Of a stretch of 64,000 bases of DNA, positions 42,567 through 51,875 are shown piece by piece. Under the pieces are notes generated by a model, which saw only the letters and a program-made list of their open reading frames with translations, was not told the origin of the DNA and did no database searches. Source of the DNA: an uncultured Alistipes sp. Lineage in GTDB: Bacteria; Bacteroidota; Bacteroidia; Bacteroidales; Rikenellaceae. Location of the stretch: assembly GCA_900770635.1 (NCBI GenBank), contig CAAGLB010000078.1, forward strand, positions 69,278 through 133,277, written 5' to 3'. The position numbers were made by a program, and so were the translations under genes. The number at the start of each line of letters is the position of its first letter. Positions within the stretch are counted from its first letter, which is position 1.

Positions 42567-45002
42567 TTAGTAGATCTCGTTGTTGAGCTCAGGGATGTCA
42601 ACACTCTGGCAGCGAGTGCCCAACAGGTGCTCCGAGAAGTAGTCGGCCATACGCCAGAAGAAGTACTCGTTCATGTCACCGAAGCCATGACGCTGACCAG
42701 GCAAGATGAGCATGTCGAAGCGCTTGTTAGCACGAATCAACGCATCGACAACACGCAAGGTGTTACCTGGGTGTACATTCTCGTCGATGTCGCCATGTAC
42801 CAACAACAAGTTACCCTTAAGGCGGCTGGCGATCTGTGGGTTAGAGGTAATCTCATACTCGAACTTAATCTCGCCATCCTGCTCAACCTCCATGATGCCG
42901 TGATGCTTCTCCGACCACCAGCGGTTGTAGATGTTGTTGTCGTGGTTACCTGCGCACGACACTGCAACGTCGAAGAAGTCGGGATACATCAATATCGCCG
43001 CTGTCGACATGAAACCGCCACCCGAGTGGCCATGAATACCTACACGGTCGATGTCGATGAAGCTGTGGCGTGCTGCAAGCTGCTGAGCAGCAACAACCTT
43101 ATCCTTGAGGCCGTAGTCACGCATATTGCCATAGCCATAGTTGTGATACCACTTCGAGCGGTCGGGGTGGCCACCACGGTTACCTACAGTGATTACGATG
43201 AAGCCCATCTGTGCAAGGCGGTCGGTGCGCAACTGTGGCAAGTACCACGACTGCTCTACGGCCTCGGTCTGAGGACCTGGATATACGTACTCGATAATTG
43301 GATACTTCTTCGTTGGATCAAAGTCATAAGGCTTGTACATCACACCATGAAGGTCGGTGATGCCATCGGCAGCCTTAACAACAAATGGCTCTGGGAACTT
43401 ATAACCAGCATCGAACAATGGCTGCAAGTCCACAGTCTGCAACGTGAGAAGCTTCTTACCCTCAACAGAGTATAGCTCTGTAGTAGGCGCAGTGTTCACA
43501 CGTGAATAGGTTGTTGTGAAGTAGCGGCGGTCGTCCGACAACGAGAACTCGCCATTGAAGTCCTTAGGATCGAGCTGTTTGAGGCCTGTGCCATCGTAGT
43601 TCACACGGAAGAGGTGCAAATAATAGGGGTTCTCCTCCTTGTTGTAGCCCGTAGCAGTGAAGTAGATAACTCGCTTAGCGTCGTCAGCACCAAGAACATT
43701 CGACACATGCCACTCGCCCTTAGTAATCTGGTTGATAAGCTTACCATCAGCCGAGTAACGATAGAGGTGTGCCCAGCCTGTGCGCTCCGACCACTGGATA
43801 AACTCCGAGCCACTGCTTACGATTGTTGGGTTCTGCCACTCGATAGATGTCTCCATCTCCTCGCACACAAGCTCCTTGGCAGTAGCCGTAGCCACATCTA
43901 CAACGCATAGGTCGGCACGCTTGATGTCACGGCTCTGACGCACAACGTAGAACTTGTCGTTGTCGCCAAGCCATGTAACACGCATTGGGCGCTCGTAGCG
44001 GTCAGCATGGGTGTAAGGCTCGTTGCAGATGAAGACCATCTGCTCCTTATACTTGTCCAAATCTACCTTTCTACGCTCAAAGTTCTCGGTGTCGAACAAC
44101 TCCAACCAGAAGTCGGGGCTCTGCTCGCCAGGCATCTGATACTTATATGTAAATAGCTCAGGGCGCTTCTTGAGGATATTGATAACCCAGAAGTCGATAA
44201 GCATAGAGGTGTTGCTACGCACTGTTGCAAAGTGCTTAGAGTCGGGCGACCACTGCAACAACACACGGTAGCGCTCACCCTCCTTCACCTGCTCTATGCA
44301 GTCCTCAAACCAGTGGTAGGCGGTGTCGAACGTAGCGTCGGTAGTAATCTGGTGCTCCACGATTGTCGAGTCCTTAGCATCTACTGCGAGCTTCTCGACA
44401 TCCTCCATCGACATATACCAGAGGTTGTTATCCTTCTGATACACAGCGATGCGGCCATCAGGCGACACGTTAGCCCACTCAGGAATACGCTTTAAACGCT
44501 CAACACGCTTAAGCTCACGCTTAGCCAAGTCCCACTCGTAGTGCAACACAAGAGTCTTGCCCTCATCATCCTTTGGCGTGTATCTGTTATGCTCGACGTA
44601 TGCCGCAGCGGGAGTGATGTCAAACTGAACATACTTGTCCTCTTTAAGCTCGATATTCGAGATAGGCAGGTGCTGTGCATCGAAAGGATGGCCCGAGTCG
44701 AGAGTCACCTTCTCGGCAAGCTCAGCCATCGACCATAGCTCGGTCTGACGACCAGTCTTTGCATCGACAACATAGTAGTTGATGGCATCACTTGTTCTCC
44801 ACGAGTACCAGAACTTATCTCCCGACTTAAACCAGTTAGGGCGAATGGTTGTCTGAGGCACCATGCGACGAATCTTTGCAAGCGAGAACTGCTCGGCAAG
44901 GTTGTAGTTAGGCTTCACAGCCTCTGGCTCTGAAGCAGTTAGCGTAGTTGCCGAAGCAAGAGTAGCAACCGCCGCCAACAGTAAAGACAGTTTCTTAATC
45001 AT
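42567..45002 (-). CDS. Dipeptidyl-peptidase IV-type S9 serine peptidase
   Basis: An 811-residue secreted peptidase. The signal peptide spans about residues 1-24. A beta-propeller domain runs to about 545 (WSPDSKHFATVRSN, VSPDGRIAVYQKDN). The alpha/beta-hydrolase domain carries the Ser in GIHGHSGGGFMST, the Asp in HGDIDENVHPGNT and the His in GQRHGFGD. DPP-IV enzymes cleave X-Pro dipeptides from N-termini, but the nucleophile motif is GHSGGG rather than the common GWSYGG. It stands alone, with its own -7 box upstream. Confidence 0.9.
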   Translation of the reverse strand: MIKKLSLLLAAVATLASATTLTASEPEAVKPNYNLAEQFSLAKIRRMVPQTTIRPNWFKSGDKFWYSWRTSDAINYYVVDAKTGRQTELWSMAELAEKVTLDSGHPFDAQHLPISNIELKEDKYVQFDITPAAAYVEHNRYTPKDDEGKTLVLHYEWDLAKRELKRVERLKRIPEWANVSPDGRIAVYQKDNNLWYMSMEDVEKLAVDAKDSTIVEHQITTDATFDTAYHWFEDCIEQVKEGERYRVLLQWSPDSKHFATVRSNTSMLIDFWVINILKKRPELFTYKYQMPGEQSPDFWLELFDTENFERRKVDLDKYKEQMVFICNEPYTHADRYERPMRVTWLGDNDKFYVVRQSRDIKRADLCVVDVATATAKELVCEEMETSIEWQNPTIVSSGSEFIQWSERTGWAHLYRYSADGKLINQITKGEWHVSNVLGADDAKRVIYFTATGYNKEENPYYLHLFRVNYDGTGLKQLDPKDFNGEFSLSDDRRYFTTTYSRVNTAPTTELYSVEGKKLLTLQTVDLQPLFDAGYKFPEPFVVKAADGITDLHGVMYKPYDFDPTKKYPIIEYVYPGPQTEAVEQSWYLPQLRTDRLAQMGFIVITVGNRGGHPDRSKWYHNYGYGNMRDYGLKDKVVAAQQLAARHSFIDIDRVGIHGHSGGGFMSTAAILMYPDFFDVAVSCAGNHDNNIYNRWWSEKHHGIMEVEQDGEIKFEYEITSNPQIASRLKGNLLLVHGDIDENVHPGNTLRVVDALIRANKRFDMLILPGQRHGFGDMNEYFFWRMADYFSEHLLGTRCQSVDIPELNNEIY

Positions 45003-45033
45003 AGTATTTAGGTTAAAATATTATCTTAGAATA

Positions 45034-45041
45034 CAAAGATA
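45034..45041 (-). promoter_or_regulatory. Putative -7 box of the DPP-IV gene
   Basis: The minus strand reads TATCTTTG, 31 bp upstream of the start codon. Confidence 0.55.
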
Positions 45042-45108
45042 CAAAAAAAAGTGAAAAGGACAAACAAAAAGTGCAGCGAGCTAAGCAGAGGGAGTTAGTG
45101 AGGGGAGA

Positions 45109-45219
45109 GTGGGCATCTATGGGTAATATGAGTTTCTATGAGATAATATGCGTGTGCATAGTAACACCGTAGTAACCCTTCTTAACCCATAATACCCATA
45201 CTACCCATAGATACCCATC
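45109..45219. repeat. Second repeat family, copy 2 (palindromic)
   Basis: The 5' part (GGGTAATATGAGTTTC… ATGCGTGTGCATAGTAAC) matches the copy near 23337. The outer arms are inverted repeats: GGGCATCTATGGGTAATAT at 45111-45129, and on the other strand GATGGGTATCTATGGGTAG, ending near 45219. Confidence 0.6.
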
Positions 45220-45244
45220 ATAGTTTCTTGCCTCAGCGCACAGC

Positions 45245-45375
45245 ATTTGTTGTTAGAAGGGGTTAGATTTGGCTTATCGCAAAAGTGAGCACCCGAGGAT
45301 AGTACTCAAACGTACAGCCTCGGGTGCTCAGCTTTTTGGGATAGGTCAAAGATGACCCCTTATCACAACAAATTA
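45245..45375 (-). repeat. Stop-codon palindromic element, copy B (at proS)
   Basis: A 131-bp copy nearly identical to the one at lpxA: same left arm and inner stem (GAGCACCCGAGG), different loop (TCAAAC). The last TTA (45373-45375) is the proS stop codon; ProS itself ends in the family-typical FAKSY, so the element sits at the native gene end. Confidence 0.9.
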
Positions 45376-46857
45376 ATAGCTCTTGGCGAATAGAACACGG
45401 AACTTAGATGGCTTGCCTGAGAATACGCAAGTACCCTCCTCCTCAACAACATCCATAGGGATGCAGCGGATAGTCGCCTTGGTAGCATCCTTGATAGCCT
45501 GCTCAGTCTCAGGTGTACCATCCCAGTGTGCTGAGATGAAACCACCCTTCTCGGTCAACACCTTCTGGAACTCCTCCCATGTGTCAACCTTAGTAATCAT
45601 CGAGTTACGGTAGTCGAGAGCCTTCTGGAATATATTCTGCTGGATCTCATCGAGAAGTGCTACGATACGCTCAGTAAGGCCCTCCTGCGACACAACCTCC
45701 TTGCTAAGAGTATCACGGCGAGCAAGCTCGATAGTGCCATTCTGGAGGTCACGTGGGCCGAGAGCCAAACGCACAGGCACACCCTTAAGCTCGTACTCAG
45801 CAAACTTAAAGCCTGAACGCACATTGTCACGAGCATCAACCTTAACAGATACGCCCTTAGCACGAAGCTCCTTAGCAATCTCCTCGAAGCGTGCAACAAC
45901 CTCCTGGCGCTGCTCCTCGCCCTTGTAGATAGGCACCATAACAACCTGAATAGGCGCCAACTTTGGAGGCAACACAAGACCATTATTATCAGAGTGAGCC
46001 ATGATGAGAGCACCCATCAAACGTGTTGACACACCCCACGATGTTGCCCACACATACTCCTGCTTACCCTCCTTCGATGTGTACTGCACGTCGAAGGCCT
46101 TAGCGAAGTTCTGGCCAAGGAAGTGCGATGTGCCACTCTGCAAAGCCTTACCGTCCTGCATCAAAGCCTCGATAGTGAGGGTGTCGACAGCACCTGCGAA
46201 GCGCTCATTAGGCGACTTGTGGCCAACAACAACTGGGACACCCATCCACTCCTCAGCGAATGTCTTGTAGACGTTAATCATACGCTCTGTCTCCTCAATA
46301 GCCTCCTCGGCTGTGGCGTGAGCAGTATGTCCCTCCTGCCACAAGAACTCGGCAGTACGCAAGAAGAGGCGGGTACGCATCTCCCAACGAACAACATTTG
46401 CCCACTGGTTGCAGAGGATAGGTAGGTCACGATATGATGTAATCCAGTTTTTGTATGTGTTCCAGATGATTGTCTCCGATGTAGGGCGCACGATAAGCTC
46501 CTCCTCGAGGCGTGCAGCAGGATCAACAACAATACCCTTACCCTCCTCGTCGTTCTTCAAGCGGTAGTGTGTCACTACGGCGCACTCCTTAGCGAAGCCC
46601 TCAACGTGGCTTGCCTCGCGAGAGAAGAATGACTTAGGGATGAAGAGTGGGAAGTAGGCGTTCTCGTGACCTGTCTCCTTGAACATACGGTCCAACACAT
46701 CACGCATCTTCTCCCAAATAGCATAGCCATAAGGCTTGATAACCATACAGCCACGAACTGCCGAGTTCTCGGCCAAGCCCGCTTTAATAACCAAGTCGTT
46801 GTACCACTGCGAGTAGTTCTCGTCGCTCTTGGTCAAATCTTTAAGTTCAACTGCCAT
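45373..46857 (-). CDS. proS: Prolyl-tRNA synthetase (archaeal/eukaryote-like type)
   Basis: A 494-residue class II synthetase of the short type without the editing insertion. Motif 2 (WEMRTRLFLRTAEFLWQEGH) and motif 3 (GVSTRLMGALIMAHSD) are visible, and the anticodon-binding domain follows from about residue 290. The C-terminus ends with FRVLFAKSY, as usual for this type. It charges tRNA-Pro. The promoter is about 50 bp upstream. Confidence 0.95.
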   Translation of the reverse strand: MAVELKDLTKSDENYSQWYNDLVIKAGLAENSAVRGCMVIKPYGYAIWEKMRDVLDRMFKETGHENAYFPLFIPKSFFSREASHVEGFAKECAVVTHYRLKNDEEGKGIVVDPAARLEEELIVRPTSETIIWNTYKNWITSYRDLPILCNQWANVVRWEMRTRLFLRTAEFLWQEGHTAHATAEEAIEETERMINVYKTFAEEWMGVPVVVGHKSPNERFAGAVDTLTIEALMQDGKALQSGTSHFLGQNFAKAFDVQYTSKEGKQEYVWATSWGVSTRLMGALIMAHSDNNGLVLPPKLAPIQVVMVPIYKGEEQRQEVVARFEEIAKELRAKGVSVKVDARDNVRSGFKFAEYELKGVPVRLALGPRDLQNGTIELARRDTLSKEVVSQEGLTERIVALLDEIQQNIFQKALDYRNSMITKVDTWEEFQKVLTEKGGFISAHWDGTPETEQAIKDATKATIRCIPMDVVEEEGTCVFSGKPSKFRVLFAKSY

Positions 46858-46906
46858 ATCTAAAGTTTTAAATTATTTCGTCGATACATTATATAATAAT
46901 CGGCCG

Positions 46907-46937
46907 CAAAGATACAAAATAAACTCTAATTTTCAAA
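46907..46937 (-). promoter_or_regulatory. proS promoter
   Basis: On the minus strand, TTTG (46934-46937) and TATCTTTG (46907-46914) are separated by 19 bp, the standard Bacteroidota layout, 50 bp upstream of proS. Confidence 0.65.
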
Positions 46938-47219
46938 ACCATTTTTAAGAAAGCTCACACCGCAAAACAAATAACCAAATTTACAATATTCTAACCGCCG
47001 AATCAAGGCTCGTTGTAGCAACATTCTACTACCGAAACAGCGTTGAGCTATTCAATCAATTTTAGTAAGGATTTAGCCCTAAAAATCAAAATATTTTTTA
47101 CTCACTAAAAACGATGTAACAATCTATCTATCAGCATATAGCACCACATACCATAACAACCCCACGAGCAAATAGTAGAAAAATTTAGACACTACCCGAT
47201 TTTTATAGCTAAAAATTCG

Positions 47220-47227
47220 TATATTTG
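47220..47227 (+). promoter_or_regulatory. Putative -7 box of the potABCD operon
   Basis: TATATTTG lies 145 bp upstream of potA. The long leader contains the hairpin TATATAC-GCAA-GTATATA (47236-47253). Confidence 0.45.
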
Positions 47228-47372
47228 CGTACAATATATACGCAAGTATATAGTTTGTAGATTTTTTGTGCAACACGAGAACCGAGGTGTCGAAAAGCTA
47301 AAATAAACATATTTCCACACTTTTGCGAAATGTTGCATGGGGTTTATTAACTACTAATACTTTATTGCATAC

Positions 47373-48755
47373 ATGGTGAAATCAAATTACATCATCGAGC
47401 TTAAGAACATCACCAAGACATTCCCCGACAAGGTGGTTCTCGACGATGTCAGTTTGTCAGTAAAGAAGGGTGAGTTTCTAACAATCCTCGGCCCTTCGGG
47501 TTGTGGCAAGACCACACTACTGCGTCTTTTGGCGGGCTTCAACAGCGCCACAAAGGGTGAAATCAAGATTGGCGGCGAGGTAATGACCGACGTACCTCCA
47601 CACTTGCGTCCTGTGAACACCGTATTCCAGCGCTACGCCCTATTTCCAAACTACAATGTCTACGATAATATCGCCTTTGGCTTAAAGCTCCAGAAGGTCG
47701 ACAAGAAGGAGATCGAGCAGCGTGTACACCGTGCCCTCAAGATGGTGGGCATGACCGACTACGAGCATCGTGACGTGCAGTCATTGTCGGGTGGTCAGCA
47801 GCAGCGTGTGGCCATAGCACGAGCTATCGTCAACCGCCCACAGGTGTTGCTCCTCGACGAGCCACTTGCAGCGCTCGACCTCAAGATGCGCAAGGATATG
47901 CAGATGGAGCTCAAGGAGATGCACCGCTCACTCGGCATCACATTCGTATACGTGACGCACGACCAGGAGGAGGCATTGACACTCTCCGACACCATCGTTG
48001 TTATGAACGAGGGTAAGATTCAGCAGATTGGCTCGCCTACCGACATTTACAACGAGCCATGCAACGCCTTTGTTGCCGACTTCATCGGCGAGAGCAACAT
48101 CCTCAACGCCACAATGGTGCGTGATCGCCTTGTACGATTCATGGGCAAGGAGTTCGAGTGTATCGACGAGGGCTTTGGCGAGAATGTCGAGGTTGACGTT
48201 GTTGTACGCCCCGAGGACGTATATATCATTCGCAACGCCGAGGCAGCAATGTTTCATGGCAAGGTGCGCTCATGCATCTTCAAGGGCGTTCACTACGAGA
48301 TGTTTGTCGAGACGCCTGATGGCTACGAGATAATGATTCAGGACTACAACTGCTTCGAGGTGGGCAGCGAGGTGGGCATGATGATCAAGCCCGCCGACAT
48401 CCACGTCATGCATAAGGAGCGCACCGAAAACCATGTCGAGGGTAAGATGCTCGACTCGACACATGTCGAGATTCTTGGCGAGAGCTTCGAGTGCTTGGCA
48501 CACGAGGGCATCGTGGCAGGCGACGAGGTGGACGTAGCCTTCGACTTCGACGCTGTGGAGCTCACCGACGACTCGGAAGATGGAACATCGTGGGGTACAA
48601 TACGTTTCATCCTATATAAGGGTGACCGCTACCACCTCACAGTGCGCACCGACGAGAACGAGAATGTCTATGTCGACACCCACGACGTGTGGGAGGATCT
48701 CGACGAGGTGGGTATTAAGATTGCGCCTGAGGCACTGCGCCTTACCAAGAAGTAA
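47373..48755 (+). CDS. potA: Spermidine/putrescine ABC transporter ATPase
   Basis: A 460-residue ABC ATPase. Walker A is at residues 40-48 (GPSGCGKTT), followed by the signature LSGGQQQRVAIARA and Walker B VLLLDEPLAALD. The C-terminal ~220 residues form a long TOBE-type region, longer than in the ~370-residue enterobacterial PotA; it seems to contain two similar halves. It powers polyamine uptake with PotB and PotC and starts a five-gene plus-strand group. Confidence 0.92.
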   Translation: MVKSNYIIELKNITKTFPDKVVLDDVSLSVKKGEFLTILGPSGCGKTTLLRLLAGFNSATKGEIKIGGEVMTDVPPHLRPVNTVFQRYALFPNYNVYDNIAFGLKLQKVDKKEIEQRVHRALKMVGMTDYEHRDVQSLSGGQQQRVAIARAIVNRPQVLLLDEPLAALDLKMRKDMQMELKEMHRSLGITFVYVTHDQEEALTLSDTIVVMNEGKIQQIGSPTDIYNEPCNAFVADFIGESNILNATMVRDRLVRFMGKEFECIDEGFGENVEVDVVVRPEDVYIIRNAEAAMFHGKVRSCIFKGVHYEMFVETPDGYEIMIQDYNCFEVGSEVGMMIKPADIHVMHKERTENHVEGKMLDSTHVEILGESFECLAHEGIVAGDEVDVAFDFDAVELTDDSEDGTSWGTIRFILYKGDRYHLTVRTDENENVYVDTHDVWEDLDEVGIKIAPEALRLTKK

Positions 48756-48786
48756 TATTGCTAACCATTAAGCTTATTCTTACAGA

Positions 48787-49581
48787 ATGAATAGTGTGGT
48801 AAAATACTTTTCACGACGACGCACATGGAGCATTCCCTATGTGATATTCCTTGCGATATTTGTTGTGTTGCCGCTTATTCTTATCATGGTCTATGCCTTT
48901 CAGTCGAAGAGTGGAGAGTTTTCGTTGGAGAACTTCGAGCGCTTTATCAACCAGCCCGAAGCTGCCAACACCTTCATCTACTCGATAGGCATTGCCCTGA
49001 TAACCACCATTATATGCATCATCTTGGGCTACCCTGCAGCCTACATCCTCTCACGCCTGCGTGTGTCAACAGCACGCATCGTGGTGATGCTCTTTATCCT
49101 TCCCATGTGGATCAACGTGCTTGTGCGCACGCTCGCAACAGTCGCCCTGTTCGACTTCTTGCGCTTGCCACTTGGCGAGGGAGCATTGATCTTCGGCATG
49201 GTCTACAACTTCTTGCCGTTCATGGTCTACCCCATCTACAACGTGATGCAGAAGATGGACCACTCGCTTATTGAGGCGGCTGAGGACTTGGGAGCAACGC
49301 CACGTCAGGTCTTCACACGTGTGGTATTCCCACTCTCGATACCTGGTGTGGTGAGCGGCATCATGATGGTGTTCATGCCAACAATCTCGACCTTCGCCAT
49401 CTCGGAGCTCTTGACAATGAACAACATCAAGCTATTTGGTACTACCATTCAGGAGAATATCAACAACGGCATGTGGCACTATGGTGCAGCGCTCTCGCTC
49501 ATCATGCTTATAATTATAGGTATCACTTCGCTCTTCACCGACTCGCAGTCGGAGAGTGGCGCTAACGAGGGACTACTATAA
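48787..49581 (+). CDS. potB: Spermidine/putrescine ABC permease
   Basis: A 264-residue permease with about six transmembrane helices and the EAA loop (EAAEDLGATPRQVFTRVVFP) that contacts the ATPase. The start lies 31 bp after potA. Its last base is the first base of the potC start codon (TAATG overlap), showing translational coupling. It forms the channel with PotC. Confidence 0.92.
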   Translation: MNSVVKYFSRRRTWSIPYVIFLAIFVVLPLILIMVYAFQSKSGEFSLENFERFINQPEAANTFIYSIGIALITTIICIILGYPAAYILSRLRVSTARIVVMLFILPMWINVLVRTLATVALFDFLRLPLGEGALIFGMVYNFLPFMVYPIYNVMQKMDHSLIEAAEDLGATPRQVFTRVVFPLSIPGVVSGIMMVFMPTISTFAISELLTMNNIKLFGTTIQENINNGMWHYGAALSLIMLIIIGITSLFTDSQSESGANEGLL

Positions 49582-50405
49582 TGAGGAAGTTTCTATCATG
49601 CAGCTACTTGGTCGTATTGCTCGTAATGCTCTACGCACCAATCATCATCATCGCCATCTTCTCGTTCACCGAGTCGAAGGTGCTGGGCAACTGGACAGGC
49701 TTCTCTACCGAGCTATACACCTCGCTCTTTACGGGTGGCGTGCGCTACTCGTTGGTCGATGCCCTGAAAAACACCTTTATCATCGCCCTCACCGCAGCCG
49801 TAGTGTCGACAATATTGGGCACTGTGGCAGCCATCGGCATCAACGACCTACGCTATGGCAAGCGCCGTGCTATCAACTTCGTGAACAACATACCTATCCT
49901 CAACCCCGATATCATCACAGGTATCTCGTTGTTCTTGTTGTTCGTGTCGTTGGGCGTTACGCAGGGCTACACTACGGTTATCCTTGCCCATATCGCCTTC
50001 TGCACGCCCTACGTCGTTCTTAGCGTCATGCCACGCCTCACGCAGATGAATCCCAACATCTACGAGGCAGCTCTCGACCTTGGTGCTACACCTATGCAGG
50101 CTATGCGCCGAGTGATCATCCCCGAGATTCGTCCAGGCATGATTTCTGGCTTTATCCTCGCCTTCACGCTCTCTATTGACGACTTTGCGGTGACCATCTT
50201 CACGAACGGTACTGACGGCTTGCAGACCTTGTCGACATACATTTATGCCGATGCTCGCAAGGGAGGTCTTACGCCCGAGCTACGTGCCTTGTCGACAATT
50301 ATTCTTGTTGTGGTTGTAGTGTTGCTCATCGTGGTAAACTATCGTGCCAGCCGCCAGGCAAAGCGTGCCGAGGAGCAGCAGAAGCAGCTTAAAATCAAAA
50401 AATAG
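49581..50405 (+). CDS. potC: Spermidine/putrescine ABC permease
   Basis: A 274-residue permease with about six transmembrane helices and an EAA loop (EAALDLGATPMQAMRRVIIP). It also contains the typical SIDDFAVTIFTNG segment. The C-terminus is basic and coiled (RASRQAKRAEEQQKQLKIKK). It overlaps potB and precedes potD by 9 bp. Confidence 0.92.
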   Translation: MRKFLSCSYLVVLLVMLYAPIIIIAIFSFTESKVLGNWTGFSTELYTSLFTGGVRYSLVDALKNTFIIALTAAVVSTILGTVAAIGINDLRYGKRRAINFVNNIPILNPDIITGISLFLLFVSLGVTQGYTTVILAHIAFCTPYVVLSVMPRLTQMNPNIYEAALDLGATPMQAMRRVIIPEIRPGMISGFILAFTLSIDDFAVTIFTNGTDGLQTLSTYIYADARKGGLTPELRALSTIILVVVVVLLIVVNYRASRQAKRAEEQQKQLKIKK

Positions 50406-50414
50406 CAAAGGCCT

Positions 50415-51845
50415 ATGCAGAGATATATCTACAATATTGCAACCTTAGTAGCAACCCTTGCTGCTATTGTGTTGGTGGGCTGCGGCATTAGCGACGAGCG
50501 TGCCCACACCCTCAAGGTATACAACTGGGGTGACTATATCGACGAGAACCTCATTGCCGAGTTCGAGGAGTGGTACGAGGAGCAGACAGGCGAGCCTGTG
50601 TCGATTATCTACCAGACCTTCGACATCAACGAGGTTATGCTCGCAAAGATCGAGAATGGCCATGCCGACTTCGACGTGGTGTGCCCTTCGGAGTATATCA
50701 TCGAGCGTATGATGCGAGGCGACATGCTTCAGCCTATCCTCACACCAGAATTTGAGGCGGAGATTAACGACAAAAACATCAACTACTTCGACTGCGTATC
50801 GCCATATATCAAGGAGCAGTTCTCGCTGTTGGAGGCCCCCGAGGGCAAAGATCCTAACGACTACTCGGTGGGTTATATGTGGGGTACTACGGGTATCTTG
50901 TACAACGAGAAGTATGTCACCGAGGAGGAGGCTATGTCGTGGAGCTTGATGTTCGACAAGAGGCTTCAGGATAAGATCTTCGTCAAGGATGCCTTTCGTG
51001 ATGTCTACTCTCCTATCTTGGTATATGCCAAGACCTTGGAGAAGCGAGCAAGTGGAGAACTTGGCGAAAATGAGATGCTCGACATCGAGACCATACGTGA
51101 GCTAATGTACGACTCGTCGGACGAGTCTATCGCCTTGGTCGAGAGTTACCTTAAGCGCATGAAGGAGCTTGTAGCGGGCTGGGAGGCCGACTTCGGCAAG
51201 GAGATGATGACGCAGGAGAAGGCGTGGATCAACCTCATGTGGAGTGGCGATGCCGTATGGGCTATTGAGGAGGCTACTGAGGTGGGCGTTGAGTTGGCAT
51301 ATACCGTTCCTAAGGAGGGCAGCGTGGTGTGGTTCGACGGCTGGGTGATACCTAAGTATGCCGTAAACACACGTGCTGCACGCTACTTCATCAACTTTAT
51401 GTGTAAGCCCGAAAATGCCATTCGCAATATGGACGCTACGGGATATGTGAGCGTTGTCACCACCGAGGAGGTCATGGATTATATGTCGAGCGAAGAGGAC
51501 TACGACGAGGCTATCGACCTAAGCTACTTGTTTGTACATGCCGATGGCACACCTATCGAGGGTGCTGACAGTGTGTTTACCGATCCAGTGTTGTACCCAT
51601 GTCGCTCGGTTATAGACCGTTGCGCCGTTATGCACGACTCGGGCGACCGCACCGACAAGATGCTCGAGATGTGGTCACGTGTCAAGGGCGACAACCTATC
51701 AACAGGCATGCTCGTGGGCATCATCTTATTCTTCTCGGCAATGCTCATCTGGGGCATCGCACGCAAGATAGCTGCCTATCGCAAGCACCGCAAGCACATG
51801 AAGCGTCGCCACAAATATGCCAAAGAGGCAAACAACAAAAAATAA
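50415..51845 (+). CDS. potD: PotD-like polyamine-binding lipoprotein with C-terminal membrane segment
   Basis: A 476-residue periplasmic binding protein. A lipobox gives lipidated Cys23 (LVGC), and the mature part starts LKVYNWGDYIDENLIAEFEE, typical of PotD/PotF. The binding fold runs to about 420. Unusually, residues about 431-450 form a hydrophobic helix (MLVGIILFFSAMLIWGIA) followed by a basic tail (YRKHRKHMKRRHKYAKE). This suggests a second membrane anchor that would tether the binding protein next to the permease. Confidence 0.88.
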   Translation: MQRYIYNIATLVATLAAIVLVGCGISDERAHTLKVYNWGDYIDENLIAEFEEWYEEQTGEPVSIIYQTFDINEVMLAKIENGHADFDVVCPSEYIIERMMRGDMLQPILTPEFEAEINDKNINYFDCVSPYIKEQFSLLEAPEGKDPNDYSVGYMWGTTGILYNEKYVTEEEAMSWSLMFDKRLQDKIFVKDAFRDVYSPILVYAKTLEKRASGELGENEMLDIETIRELMYDSSDESIALVESYLKRMKELVAGWEADFGKEMMTQEKAWINLMWSGDAVWAIEEATEVGVELAYTVPKEGSVVWFDGWVIPKYAVNTRAARYFINFMCKPENAIRNMDATGYVSVVTTEEVMDYMSSEEDYDEAIDLSYLFVHADGTPIEGADSVFTDPVLYPCRSVIDRCAVMHDSGDRTDKMLEMWSRVKGDNLSTGMLVGIILFFSAMLIWGIARKIAAYRKHRKHMKRRHKYAKEANNKK

Positions 51846-51875
51846 ACTATTTATAAACTATAAAACCTATTAAAG

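Larger units (their letters stand above)
45003..45372. other. Non-coding repeat region between proS and the DPP-IV gene
   Basis: This 370-bp gap holds the peptidase promoter, a copy of the second repeat family, and the stop-codon element joined to proS. I see no gene. Confidence 0.7.
46858..47372. other. Non-coding divergent region between proS and potA
   Basis: The 515-bp stretch holds the proS promoter on the minus strand and the pot operon promoter on the plus strand (47220-47227). The roughly 145-nt leader of potA contains a small hairpin with a GCAA loop (47236-47253). The rest is AT-rich; no gene is seen. Confidence 0.55.
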
